A DNA stretch of 8,681 nucleotides from UBA5499 sp002426275 (lineage in GTDB: Bacteria > Bacillota > DTU084). Both the position numbers and the translations under genes were made by a program. Positions within the stretch are counted from its first letter, which is position 1. Every line of letters begins with the position of its first letter. A model generated the notes under the pieces. It worked only from the letters and a program-made list of their open reading frames with translations, did no database searches and was not told the DNA's origin. Location of the stretch: contig CALASN010000016.1 in the NCBI GenBank assembly GCA_937888735.1, positions 1 through 8,681 of the forward strand. The letters run 5' to 3'. Of this stretch, positions 1 through 5,856 are shown one piece after another.

Positions 1-1
1 G

Positions 2-163
2 GCTCAAGCCATTTTGCAGCGAGAGGTGCCTTCTGAGATCGCCTACAGGTTTCATGTTAATCTGGTGAATCACGGCAGGGCGATCTGTAAGGCGCAGAGA
101 CCACGGTGCCAGGAATGTGTGCTCTTGGCTCAGTGCAGGTTCTTGGAGAAAAGTTCATCGTAA
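2..163 (+). CDS. nth: Endonuclease III, C-terminal fragment (5' end outside window)
   Basis: This is the last 53 codons of a DNA-repair glycosylase/AP lyase that removes oxidised pyrimidines in base excision repair. The reading frame is open from the left edge and ends in TAA at 161-163. It carries the family's iron-sulfur loop with the exact spacing C-x6-C-x2-C-x5-C (fragment residues 29, 36, 39 and 45), preceded by the typical HGRAIC segment that ends the HhH-GPD fold. The catalytic helix-hairpin-helix, lysine and aspartate lie upstream of the window and cannot be checked. The cluster arrangement could also belong to a MutY-type glycosylase, but the gene stops nine residues after the last cysteine, as endonuclease III does, whereas MutY continues into a further domain. 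The serine hydrolase gene starts 14 bases downstream, so the two may share a transcript. Confidence 0.9.
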   Translation, partial: AQAILQREVPSEIAYRFHVNLVNHGRAICKAQRPRCQECVLLAQCRFLEKSSS

Positions 164-177
164 AGGAAGTGGAGAGC

Positions 178-2238
178 ATGTCTGAGGGGAAGCGGATTTG
201 GGCGGGCGTAATCTTGGTTTTCCTGCTGGCAAGCCTGCCTGTTCTGGCTACTTCTTTGGCCGGAGAATGGAAAGGCGCAATTGAGATCCCCGGCAGTCCC
301 TTGGCAATCGTGGTGCGCCTGACGCAGGAAAGCGGCACGTGGCAAGGGAACATGGATATTCCCTCGCAGGGGGCCTTCAAGCTTCCCCTTGAGGATATCT
401 CCGCCGGCGAGGAGAAGCTCAGCTTTTCTTTGACAGGAGTCCCAGGCGGCGCGAAAATGGAAGGCCGGCTGGAAGACGGAGAGAGGCTCTCCGGTACTTT
501 TCATCAAGGAGGGCTCGCTTTTCCTTTTAGACTGGGAAGGCAGACTGCAGCCGCTCTGACTCAGCTGCGCGAATTCATTCAGCAGGCCAGAGCTCAGTGG
601 CAGGCGCCGGGGCTTGCCGTAGGGATCGTTCGGGATGGCCGGGTGATTTTTGAGGAAGGTTTCGGGTACAGAGACCTGGAAAAACAGCTGCCGGTAACCG
701 AAAATACGCTTTTCCCCATCGGCTCCTGCACCAAGGCTTTCACGGCGCTTTGGGCTGGGATGCTGGCTGAGGAGGGAAAGCTGGATTTGGATAAACCGCT
801 TGCCCAGTACATACCGGGGTTTGCGTTTGAAAATGACCCCTTGGCAAAGTATATGACCACCCGCGATCTCCTCACCCATAGAGCCGGGCTGCCCAGGCAT
901 GATCTGGCTCTCATCTACAATTCTCAGCTCACCAGAGAAGGGATCATGGAATCCTTGCGGTATATGAAGCGGACCGGCGCTTTTCGCTCCAGTTTTCAGT
1001 ACAGCAATTTTAACTATCTGATTGCCGCTTCCCTCATGGAGCGGCTGGATACCACCTGGGAGCAGGCCGTGACCGAAAAGATCTTGCGGCCCCTAAAGAT
1101 GAGTCCGAAGCTCAGCGTCAAGGAGCTTCAGACAGCTGCTGATTACGCCCTTCCGTATCTGGAGCGTCAGGGGAAGGTAGAGAAAGTAGACTTTTTGGAG
1201 CTAGGCGCCGCGGCGCCTGCAGGGGGGATCTGTGCGAAAATTGGAGATCTCGCAAAGTGGCTCGCCTTCTGGCTGCAAAACGGGGAATATGAGGGACTGA
1301 AGGTTTCGCCCTCCACTGTGGAATTGCTCACGACTGCCCAGGTGGCTCTCTCCGGCAGGGGGCAAAGAGTCAAACAGCTTGGCTACGCGTTTGGCTGGTT
1401 TGTCGACTCGTACCGGGGACATTACCGGGTGTATCATGAGGGGACAACAGCGGGCTTTTCCGCGCTGGTGGCTTTCCTGCCGGAGGATGGAATCGGCATT
1501 GCGGTGCTGGCCAATCTCCAGGGAACGCCTTTGGTCCAGGTGATAGCGCAGACTGCTCTGGATCAGCTTTTGGGGCTTGAGAGCGTGAACTGGAATGAGG
1601 AGGCCAAAGGCGCCTATCTGCAGCAGGCGAAGCTTGCTCAGGAGCTTACGGTTTTCAACGCCGACATGAGAGAGCAAGGAACCGCCCCTTCTCACGAGCT
1701 TGCCGCATATGCGGGAACGTATGTGCATCCCCTTTACGGGACCATCAGCGTCAGCTTAGAAGGGGAGACGCTCAAGGCGAAGTACGATTGGGCCCAGTTC
1801 GCGCTCCGGCATTGGCATTATGATACCTTTGTGGGAGAAATTGATACCATGGGCAGATTGCAAATTCCTCTACAGTTCCAGACTGATCTGAACGGACAAA
1901 TCCATGAGGCGCGGGTCAGCCTGGACCCCTTCTCCAGCCAAAATTTGGTCGCCTTCGTAAGAGAGAAAAAACTAAAGTCGGATCTGGCGCCTTCTCTGGT
2001 TGGCAAGTATCTGGTCTCGGGGATGGAGCTTGAAGTGAAGGCAACAGACGGCGCCCTTTTGCTTGCCGTGCCTGGTCAGAAGGTTTATACTTTGTCCCCG
2101 GACGGAGAAACGAGCTTTACCATTCAAGGCTTGGCTGGGTACAGAGTGGAGTTTGCGCCCGCAGAAGGTAAGATTGTCTTTAGACAGCCTAACGGGACAT
2201 TTTCAGGAGAGAGAGTTCGTGAAGGAGCTACTCCGTGA
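178..2238 (+). CDS. Secreted serine hydrolase, class C beta-lactamase/PBP4*-like, with DUF3471-type C-terminal region
   Basis: A 686-residue serine hydrolase of the beta-lactamase/penicillin-binding-like fold, probably an esterase or peptidase acting outside the membrane; the substrate is unknown. Residues 1-25 form a signal peptide (K5, R6, hydrophobic core 8-23, likely cleavage after VLA). Residues 29-119 are a beta-rich domain of the kind found in front of some bacterial hydrolases (GEWKG start). The catalytic domain covers about 125-465: S183-C-T-K186 supplies nucleophile and general base, Y275-S-N277 is the second motif, and H420-E-G422 replaces the KTG triad. Residues 505-585 resemble DUF3471 (YAGTYVHPLYGT, HWHYDTF), and 605-680 form another beta-rich module. 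The ATG at 178 is chosen because AAGGAAG lies 8 bases upstream and it places the signal peptide at the N-terminus. An upstream in-frame GTG at 106 would overlap nth and bury the signal sequence. It is much longer than plain AmpC-like enzymes (about 380 residues) because of the added modules. Confidence 0.88.
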   Translation: MSEGKRIWAGVILVFLLASLPVLATSLAGEWKGAIEIPGSPLAIVVRLTQESGTWQGNMDIPSQGAFKLPLEDISAGEEKLSFSLTGVPGGAKMEGRLEDGERLSGTFHQGGLAFPFRLGRQTAAALTQLREFIQQARAQWQAPGLAVGIVRDGRVIFEEGFGYRDLEKQLPVTENTLFPIGSCTKAFTALWAGMLAEEGKLDLDKPLAQYIPGFAFENDPLAKYMTTRDLLTHRAGLPRHDLALIYNSQLTREGIMESLRYMKRTGAFRSSFQYSNFNYLIAASLMERLDTTWEQAVTEKILRPLKMSPKLSVKELQTAADYALPYLERQGKVEKVDFLELGAAAPAGGICAKIGDLAKWLAFWLQNGEYEGLKVSPSTVELLTTAQVALSGRGQRVKQLGYAFGWFVDSYRGHYRVYHEGTTAGFSALVAFLPEDGIGIAVLANLQGTPLVQVIAQTALDQLLGLESVNWNEEAKGAYLQQAKLAQELTVFNADMREQGTAPSHELAAYAGTYVHPLYGTISVSLEGETLKAKYDWAQFALRHWHYDTFVGEIDTMGRLQIPLQFQTDLNGQIHEARVSLDPFSSQNLVAFVREKKLKSDLAPSLVGKYLVSGMELEVKATDGALLLAVPGQKVYTLSPDGETSFTIQGLAGYRVEFAPAEGKIVFRQPNGTFSGERVREGATP

Positions 2239-2551
2239 CAGGGAACTTCTTAATGCAGTTATTTCCAACTTTTCCTATGCAGGATAGAGACCGTCTGTGG
2301 ACAAAAGCTCGGCTACTGGAGGGAGGCGGACTTTTGAGAGAATCTGCTGGAATGTTTATTTGCGTATGCAGGCTGAAAAATTCTCTGACCGCAGTTGCTG
2401 GTAGAAGTTTTACGGGAGATCATGGTCGTCTACAAATGGATTTTTCGCTTGTGAGAGAAAGCCAAAACAATTCGGAAGATCCAGCTGGAGTTTCTCAACT
2501 TCATTGTTTTAAGAAATTGTTCTTCGCGTTTCATTCTCGGATGAAAACGTT
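2239..2551 (+). other. Non-coding spacer with nested inverted repeat upstream of ykvI-like gene
   Basis: There are 313 bases between the hydrolase stop and the membrane-protein start. A 111-codon frame (GTG at 2235) crosses the region, but it has no recognisable protein features and no good ribosome site, so I do not call it. The clearest structure is AGAGAAT at 2337-2343 pairing with ATTCTCT at 2380-2386, enclosing CTGC (2344-2347) and GCAG (2368-2371). This could be a folded leader segment. No known riboswitch consensus was recognised. No strong promoter was found; TTGAGA at 2334-2339 with TATTTG at 2357-2362 (17-base spacing) is a weak candidate. Confidence 0.4.
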
Positions 2552-3616
2552 ATGGATAATGGGCAAATGAAAAACAAGTTGACGCCATTTAAAATAGCTA
2601 GCATCTATGTGGGGACCATAGTGGGGGCTGGCTTCGCCTCAGGCCAGGAGATCCTACAGTTTTTTGGCTTTCACGGGCGCAGCGGAGTATGGGGGTTATT
2701 GCTGAGCACGGCCTTATTCATCATTTTTGGTACGATCACTTTTATTTTGGGTCACAGACTGAACGCGCAATCGCATCAGGAAGTGGTCCGGCATGCCGCA
2801 GGGCTTTGGCTGGGGACAGTAATAGATCTGATCATCACTTTCTTTTTGCTGGGCGCATTTAGCGCTATGTGCGCCGGTGCCGGGGCTGTCTTCAACGAGC
2901 AATTCGGCATCTCTGTTGTGTGGGGCAGTCTGGCCATGGCAGGGATCAGCATAGTAACAGTTTTGCTGGGAATTCAGGGCGTGCTTTCGGTTATTGGGTT
3001 TGTGGCGCCTTTTTTGATCACGGCGGTTTTGACAATTAGCGTGCTGATCCTCACCAGAGAGCCTGTAAACTGGACCTGGGCGCAACCACACAGAGCTGCT
3101 ATTTCTTTCTGGCCGCTGTCAGCCGTCACCTATGCGTCATATAACATGGTTATGTCCATAGCGGTGTTGGCCGCCACAGGCGCATTGGCAGCTGAACGGG
3201 ATTTGCGAAAAGGGGCGTTTTGGGGTGGCCTCAGCTTGGGAGTAGGAGCTTTGTCCATCCAGTTGGCCATTCGCACGCAAGTCCCGGGAATAATTGGTTA
3301 TGAAGTGCCAATGCTGCTTCTGGTTCAAAAGATTCTAGGCCGGTTCGCACCTTTGTACAGCATAGTCCTGTTAGCTGAAGTATACACGACAGCCGCAGGA
3401 AGCTTGTATGGTTTTGCCGCGAGAATTATAAATCCTAGAGAGAACCGTTTTTCTCCGATGGTGATCGCAGCCGGAATTGTAGGATTTGGAGGCAGCTTGC
3501 TGGGATTTTCGGAACTGGTGAATAAATTGTACTCCGCGGTAGGTCTCGCGGGGATAGTTTTATTGGTGGCTTTAGGCCGCTGGTGCTGGAAGAATAGAGC
3601 TTTCAAAAGCGGATAG
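2552..3616 (+). CDS. YkvI-family (COG3949) integral membrane protein, putative transporter
   Basis: A 354-residue polytopic inner-membrane protein resembling the Bacillus subtilis YkvI family, which is related to the LeuT-fold APC transporters; the family's substrate is not established. About ten hydrophobic segments are visible, at roughly 13-36, 45-66, 86-112, 121-142, 147-168, 186-209, 222-240, 252-280, 301-320 and 326-345. The first contains YVGTIVGAGFASGQEI (residues 19-34), the glycine-rich unwound-helix signature that in LeuT-fold carriers lines the substrate/ion site. Length and the basic C-terminal tail fit the family. The ATG at 2552 has only a weak ribosome site (GGATGA seven bases upstream). 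A second in-frame ATG at 2567 would give a 349-residue protein and is also plausible. It stands alone, with 313 bases before it and a convergent gene after it, so the neighbourhood does not suggest a substrate. Confidence 0.82.
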   Translation: MDNGQMKNKLTPFKIASIYVGTIVGAGFASGQEILQFFGFHGRSGVWGLLLSTALFIIFGTITFILGHRLNAQSHQEVVRHAAGLWLGTVIDLIITFFLLGAFSAMCAGAGAVFNEQFGISVVWGSLAMAGISIVTVLLGIQGVLSVIGFVAPFLITAVLTISVLILTREPVNWTWAQPHRAAISFWPLSAVTYASYNMVMSIAVLAATGALAAERDLRKGAFWGGLSLGVGALSIQLAIRTQVPGIIGYEVPMLLLVQKILGRFAPLYSIVLLAEVYTTAAGSLYGFAARIINPRENRFSPMVIAAGIVGFGGSLLGFSELVNKLYSAVGLAGIVLLVALGRWCWKNRAFKSG

Positions 3617-3621
3617 CTTCT

Positions 3622-3650
3622 GGAGAAAAGCGTGAAAAAGGCTTTTCTCT
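3622..3650 (+). terminator. Hairpin after ykvI-like gene, possible weak terminator
   Basis: GAGAAAAGC at 3623-3631 pairs with GCTTTTCTC at 3641-3649 around a nine-base loop, five bases after the stop codon of the membrane-protein gene; one G-U pair extends the stem. There is no T-run after the stem (TGCTCAG follows), so intrinsic termination would depend on the T-rich 3' arm. Position supports a 3'-end role; sequence supports it only partly. Confidence 0.4.
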
Positions 3651-3872
3651 GCTCAGAATTCGGAGGGTGGCAGAAAACTCCCGAGTATGCTGAAACGGCA
3701 GGCCAAAAGCAGCGGTAATTTATCCAGAAGTCAGCGCTCTGGAGTGTAGCGGATTGGTTCAGAGAGCATGGGGTGAGCAATAATCCAAATAGTGAAAATT
3801 TTTGAATTTTAAGCGTCGCAGTTGCTGACAGAGCGTTCTATTAACAACGGTACCTCTGGAGAGCGATAGAGA

Positions 3873-3897
3873 AGCCAGGCTAAGCCTGGCTCCTTTT
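3873..3897. terminator. Bidirectional intrinsic terminator between convergent genes
   Basis: A perfect eight-base stem, AGCCAGGC (3873-3880) and GCCTGGCT (3884-3891), closes a three-base TAA loop. On the + strand it is followed by CCTTTT, so it can stop transcripts coming from the membrane-protein side. On the - strand it begins four bases after the esterase stop codon and is followed by a pyrimidine-rich TTCTCTATC. It sits exactly where two convergent transcription units meet, which fits shared termination. Confidence 0.8.
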
Positions 3898-4849
3898 ATG
3901 CTAACCTCTCCGCTAACCAGCGCATTTTCGCTAGAATATGCTGCTCTGGTGTTTCATGATAATTGTAACGGTAGAATTTGAGCTTTTTCTCTCCGCCGGC
4001 GTGATTATAGGCTGCCATGGTGGTGGAAGGCGGACAAGTGCTGTCGTTTCCCCCGACGCACCAAAATCCTGGGGCTTGCAACCAGGGAGCAAGGTTCATG
4101 CAGTCAAAATAAGAGAGCGTGCGAAATACTTGCTCTTCCTTGTCAGGACGTTTGCGCAGGTAGGTCTCGATTTCCTGATAGGGATTGTCGGGAGCGATCT
4201 CTACCGCCCGTCGAAAGTGGCACAGAAAAGCAATATCCGGGGCATAAGCTGAGATCCGAGGCTCCAGAGCAGCGGTGGCAATAGTCAAAGCTCCACCTTG
4301 GCTGCCGCCGGTGGCGGCTATTCTCGTCTCGTCTACGAAAGACAGCGAAGAGGCCAGATCAAAGGCTCTGACACAGTCTGCGTAGACGCCGCGGTAGTAG
4401 TAATTTTGGGGACTGTCAATGCCGATGGTCAGCCAACCGGCCACAGCTCCGCCATCTCCATGGCTGGTGCTGCTTGATTCGCCGTTTTGGCCCCTGATAT
4501 CAATGGACAAAACTGCCCAGCCCATGTTTGTGAAACGGCATAAATCCAACAAGAATGGTTTAGAGCCGCTGTAGCCGTGAAAATGCAAGATGCAGGGGAT
4601 CTTTTCTCGGCTCTCCTTGGGACGGGCCAGGTAACCTGAGATCATGGCGCCGCCGAAACCCTGATAACGAACAAGGAAAAAAGCTGCTTGTGATGAGGGA
4701 GAGAAGTCTATGGGCTCTATCTGCGGCTCCAAAGGATCGGAGCGTAGTTCCGCCAGCGTTTGGGACCAAAATTCGTTCAGATCCGGCGGTGTGGTCAGCT
4801 GCGGTTTGTAGCCGAGCAATTGGTCTACGGGCATATCGATGGATGGCAT
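3896..4849 (-). CDS. CE7-family acetyl xylan esterase / cephalosporin-C deacetylase
   Basis: A 317-residue alpha/beta-hydrolase of carbohydrate esterase family 7, which removes acetyl groups from xylo-oligosaccharides and other small acetylated substrates. All family signatures are present: HGY (91-93, oxyanion-side tyrosine), R119-G120-Q121, the nucleophile S183 inside GGSQGG (181-186), D269 in GGNDSTCPPST, and H298-E299 near the C-terminus. Order and spacing agree closely with characterised CE7 enzymes of about 320 residues. There is no signal peptide, so it is cytoplasmic and should act on imported oligosaccharides. The ATG at 4849 is chosen because GGGAGTG lies six bases upstream and it gives the usual MPxIDMP start; an in-frame TTG at 4864 would add five residues but lies within that ribosome site. 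The AraC-family gene lies 68 bases upstream on the same strand, suggesting an operon and sugar-dependent control. Confidence 0.93.
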   Translation of the reverse strand: MPSIDMPVDQLLGYKPQLTTPPDLNEFWSQTLAELRSDPLEPQIEPIDFSPSSQAAFFLVRYQGFGGAMISGYLARPKESREKIPCILHFHGYSGSKPFLLDLCRFTNMGWAVLSIDIRGQNGESSSTSHGDGGAVAGWLTIGIDSPQNYYYRGVYADCVRAFDLASSLSFVDETRIAATGGSQGGALTIATAALEPRISAYAPDIAFLCHFRRAVEIAPDNPYQEIETYLRKRPDKEEQVFRTLSYFDCMNLAPWLQAPGFWCVGGNDSTCPPSTTMAAYNHAGGEKKLKFYRYNYHETPEQHILAKMRWLAERLA

Positions 4850-4917
4850 GCGAATCACTCCCAATTAATAATACAAATAGTTTCATACTTCGTTTCAAAG
4901 AAGATTTTTCCTGCCAG

Positions 4918-5727
4918 TTAGGTACTATTTTCATGAGTACGGTAAAACAGCCTGCGGTAGTGATCAGGACAAATACCTTCCTGCTTTTTGAACAGCCGGG
5001 CGAAATAGCGCGGGTCTTCAATTCCCACCGCTTGCGCCACCTGAGCGACCGAGAGCTTGCCTTCGCTCAGGAGGCCTTTGGCAATATGCAGCCGCCAGCC
5101 GCGGATCCAGGAGCTAACAGTCTCGCCTGTCTGTTGCCTGAAGACCCGGGAAAGGTAATCGGGATTCAGTCCCAGTTCTCCGGCCAGAAAAGAGGTTGAG
5201 ATTGGCTCTCTGTAGCGGGAGCGGATGAGGCTGGAGATCTTAGCCGCCCAGTATTTATCCTCAGTCACTGTCTGCCGCTGCGTCTCCGCCTCCAGCTCCG
5301 AGAGAATGACTTCGGCTGAAGAATCCAGCGCCCAGCGGGAATAGCCCGCAGCTTCCTGCCTGTGCAGAAACTGGCGAAAGAGCACGGAGAGAGTTTCCCA
5401 CCGGGCAAGAGAGAGATTAACGGCTAGCGCTCCCGGCTGCGGCGTGGTCAGCTCCCAGCGGTCTGAGAGAAAATGCAGCCAGAAGAAAGAGACCCCAGCC
5501 GGCGATTCCTGCCAACCGCCATGGCTTTCGCCAGGCAGCAGAAGCAAAGTTTCTCCTGCTTGGAGGCTGTAACGTTTTCCGTCTGCCTCTAGATAGACAG
5601 GCCCCTGCCGCACCAGGATCAGCTCGAAAGAATCAATGATCCTGGTGCTGTGGATCCAACGGTGCGCGGCTGTGAACAGGCCGCCGTTCTGGGTAGTTGG
5701 TCTGGTCAGCAATTTTAAGCATTTCAT
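4918..5727 (-). CDS. AraC-family transcriptional regulator with cupin sensor domain
   Basis: A 269-residue regulator. Residues about 20-95 form the N-terminal cupin-like ligand pocket (the FELILVRQGPVYL strand followed by the LQAGETLLLLPGESH turn), expected to bind a sugar. Residues about 165-262 hold two helix-turn-helix motifs of the AraC DNA-binding domain: the first around ISTSFLAGELGLNPDYLSRVFR (175-197, written here only to locate the helix), the second around LSVAQVAQAVGIEDPRYFAR (225-244). The ATG at 5727 is chosen because AAAGGTGGAG lies nine bases upstream; a GTG at 5742 is part of that ribosome site and is unlikely. It is divergent from the GH127 gene and upstream of the CE7 esterase on its own strand, so it most likely controls both according to an arabinose- or oligosaccharide-type signal. 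Whether it activates or represses cannot be told from the sequence. Confidence 0.92.
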   Translation of the reverse strand: MKCLKLLTRPTTQNGGLFTAAHRWIHSTRIIDSFELILVRQGPVYLEADGKRYSLQAGETLLLLPGESHGGWQESPAGVSFFWLHFLSDRWELTTPQPGALAVNLSLARWETLSVLFRQFLHRQEAAGYSRWALDSSAEVILSELEAETQRQTVTEDKYWAAKISSLIRSRYREPISTSFLAGELGLNPDYLSRVFRQQTGETVSSWIRGWRLHIAKGLLSEGKLSVAQVAQAVGIEDPRYFARLFKKQEGICPDHYRRLFYRTHENST

Positions 5728-5750
5728 GTCAGAAAGCTCCACCTTTTCTC

Positions 5751-5764
5751 AGGGTTGGAACCTT
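5751..5764. promoter_or_regulatory. Inverted repeat upstream of GH127 promoter, possible regulator site
   Basis: GGTT-GG-AACC (5753-5762), extendable to 5751-5764 with one wobble and one A-T pair, forms a short palindrome between the AraC ribosome site and the candidate GH127 -35 element. Its centre is about 40 bases upstream of the predicted GH127 start point, where an activator could touch RNA polymerase. Such short palindromes also arise by chance. Confidence 0.25.
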
Positions 5765-5791
5765 GCGGCTATGCCTTAAGCGTGGGATAAT
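5763..5791 (+). promoter_or_regulatory. Candidate sigma-A promoter of the GH127 gene (extended -10)
   Basis: The -10 element GATAAT (5786-5791) is preceded by TGG at 5783-5785, giving an extended -10 (TGn). Seventeen bases upstream is a poor -35, TTGCGG (5763-5768). The predicted start is near 5798, leaving a leader of about 60 bases. A good -10 with a weak -35 is typical of a promoter that needs an activator, which fits the divergent AraC-family gene. Confidence 0.5.
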
Positions 5792-5808
5792 TGAGCCGAA
5801 GGGGATAA
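5784..5808 (+). promoter_or_regulatory. Direct repeat GGGATAA x2, candidate AraC-type operator
   Basis: GGGATAA occurs at 5784-5790 and again at 5802-5808, an 18-base period (just under two helical turns) on the same strand. AraC-family proteins, with two helix-turn-helix units, commonly read directly repeated half-sites. The first copy overlaps the candidate GH127 -10 and the second lies just past the predicted start, so occupancy would be expected to block GH127 transcription. With seven-base half-sites chance cannot be excluded. Confidence 0.3.
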
Positions 5809-5856
5809 CACTATTTTACATATTCCCTACAAAAAAATCCAGGGGGGGAGATAGAA

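Noticed and set aside
130..900. A 256-codon open frame on the - strand
   Set aside because: It is fully antisense to the serine hydrolase, whose motifs establish the + strand as coding. The antisense protein has no recognisable features and no good ribosome site.
2211..2245. Hairpin at the end of the serine hydrolase gene (AGTTC/GAACT with GGAG/CTCC inside) as a terminator
   Set aside because: Most of it is coding sequence, the stem is interrupted, and no T-run follows.
2235..2570. A 111-codon + strand frame whose GTG overlaps the hydrolase stop
   Set aside because: The overlap looks like translational coupling, but the protein resembles no family, has no domain-like pattern, and overlaps the start of the membrane-protein gene.
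3325..3780. A 151-codon - strand frame covering the end of the YkvI-like gene and part of the spacer
   Set aside because: Two thirds of it is antisense to well-conserved transmembrane coding sequence; the remainder shows no protein signature.
3617..3872. Possible riboswitch or T-box-like leader in the convergent spacer (GGTACC at 3850-3855 and several short dyads)
   Set aside because: The conserved T-box GGTGGTACCGCG context is missing, and both flanking genes end here, so there is nothing downstream to regulate.
4850..4917. A separate promoter for the CE7 esterase between it and the AraC-family gene (TTGAAA and TATTAT on the - strand)
   Set aside because: The spacing is 19 bases and the predicted start would fall inside the esterase ribosome site. 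Co-transcription with the regulator is simpler.
4560..5021. A 153-codon - strand frame spanning the AraC/CE7 junction
   Set aside because: It is an alternative frame overlapping the C-terminus of the AraC-family protein and the N-terminus of the CE7 enzyme, both clearly coding in another frame.
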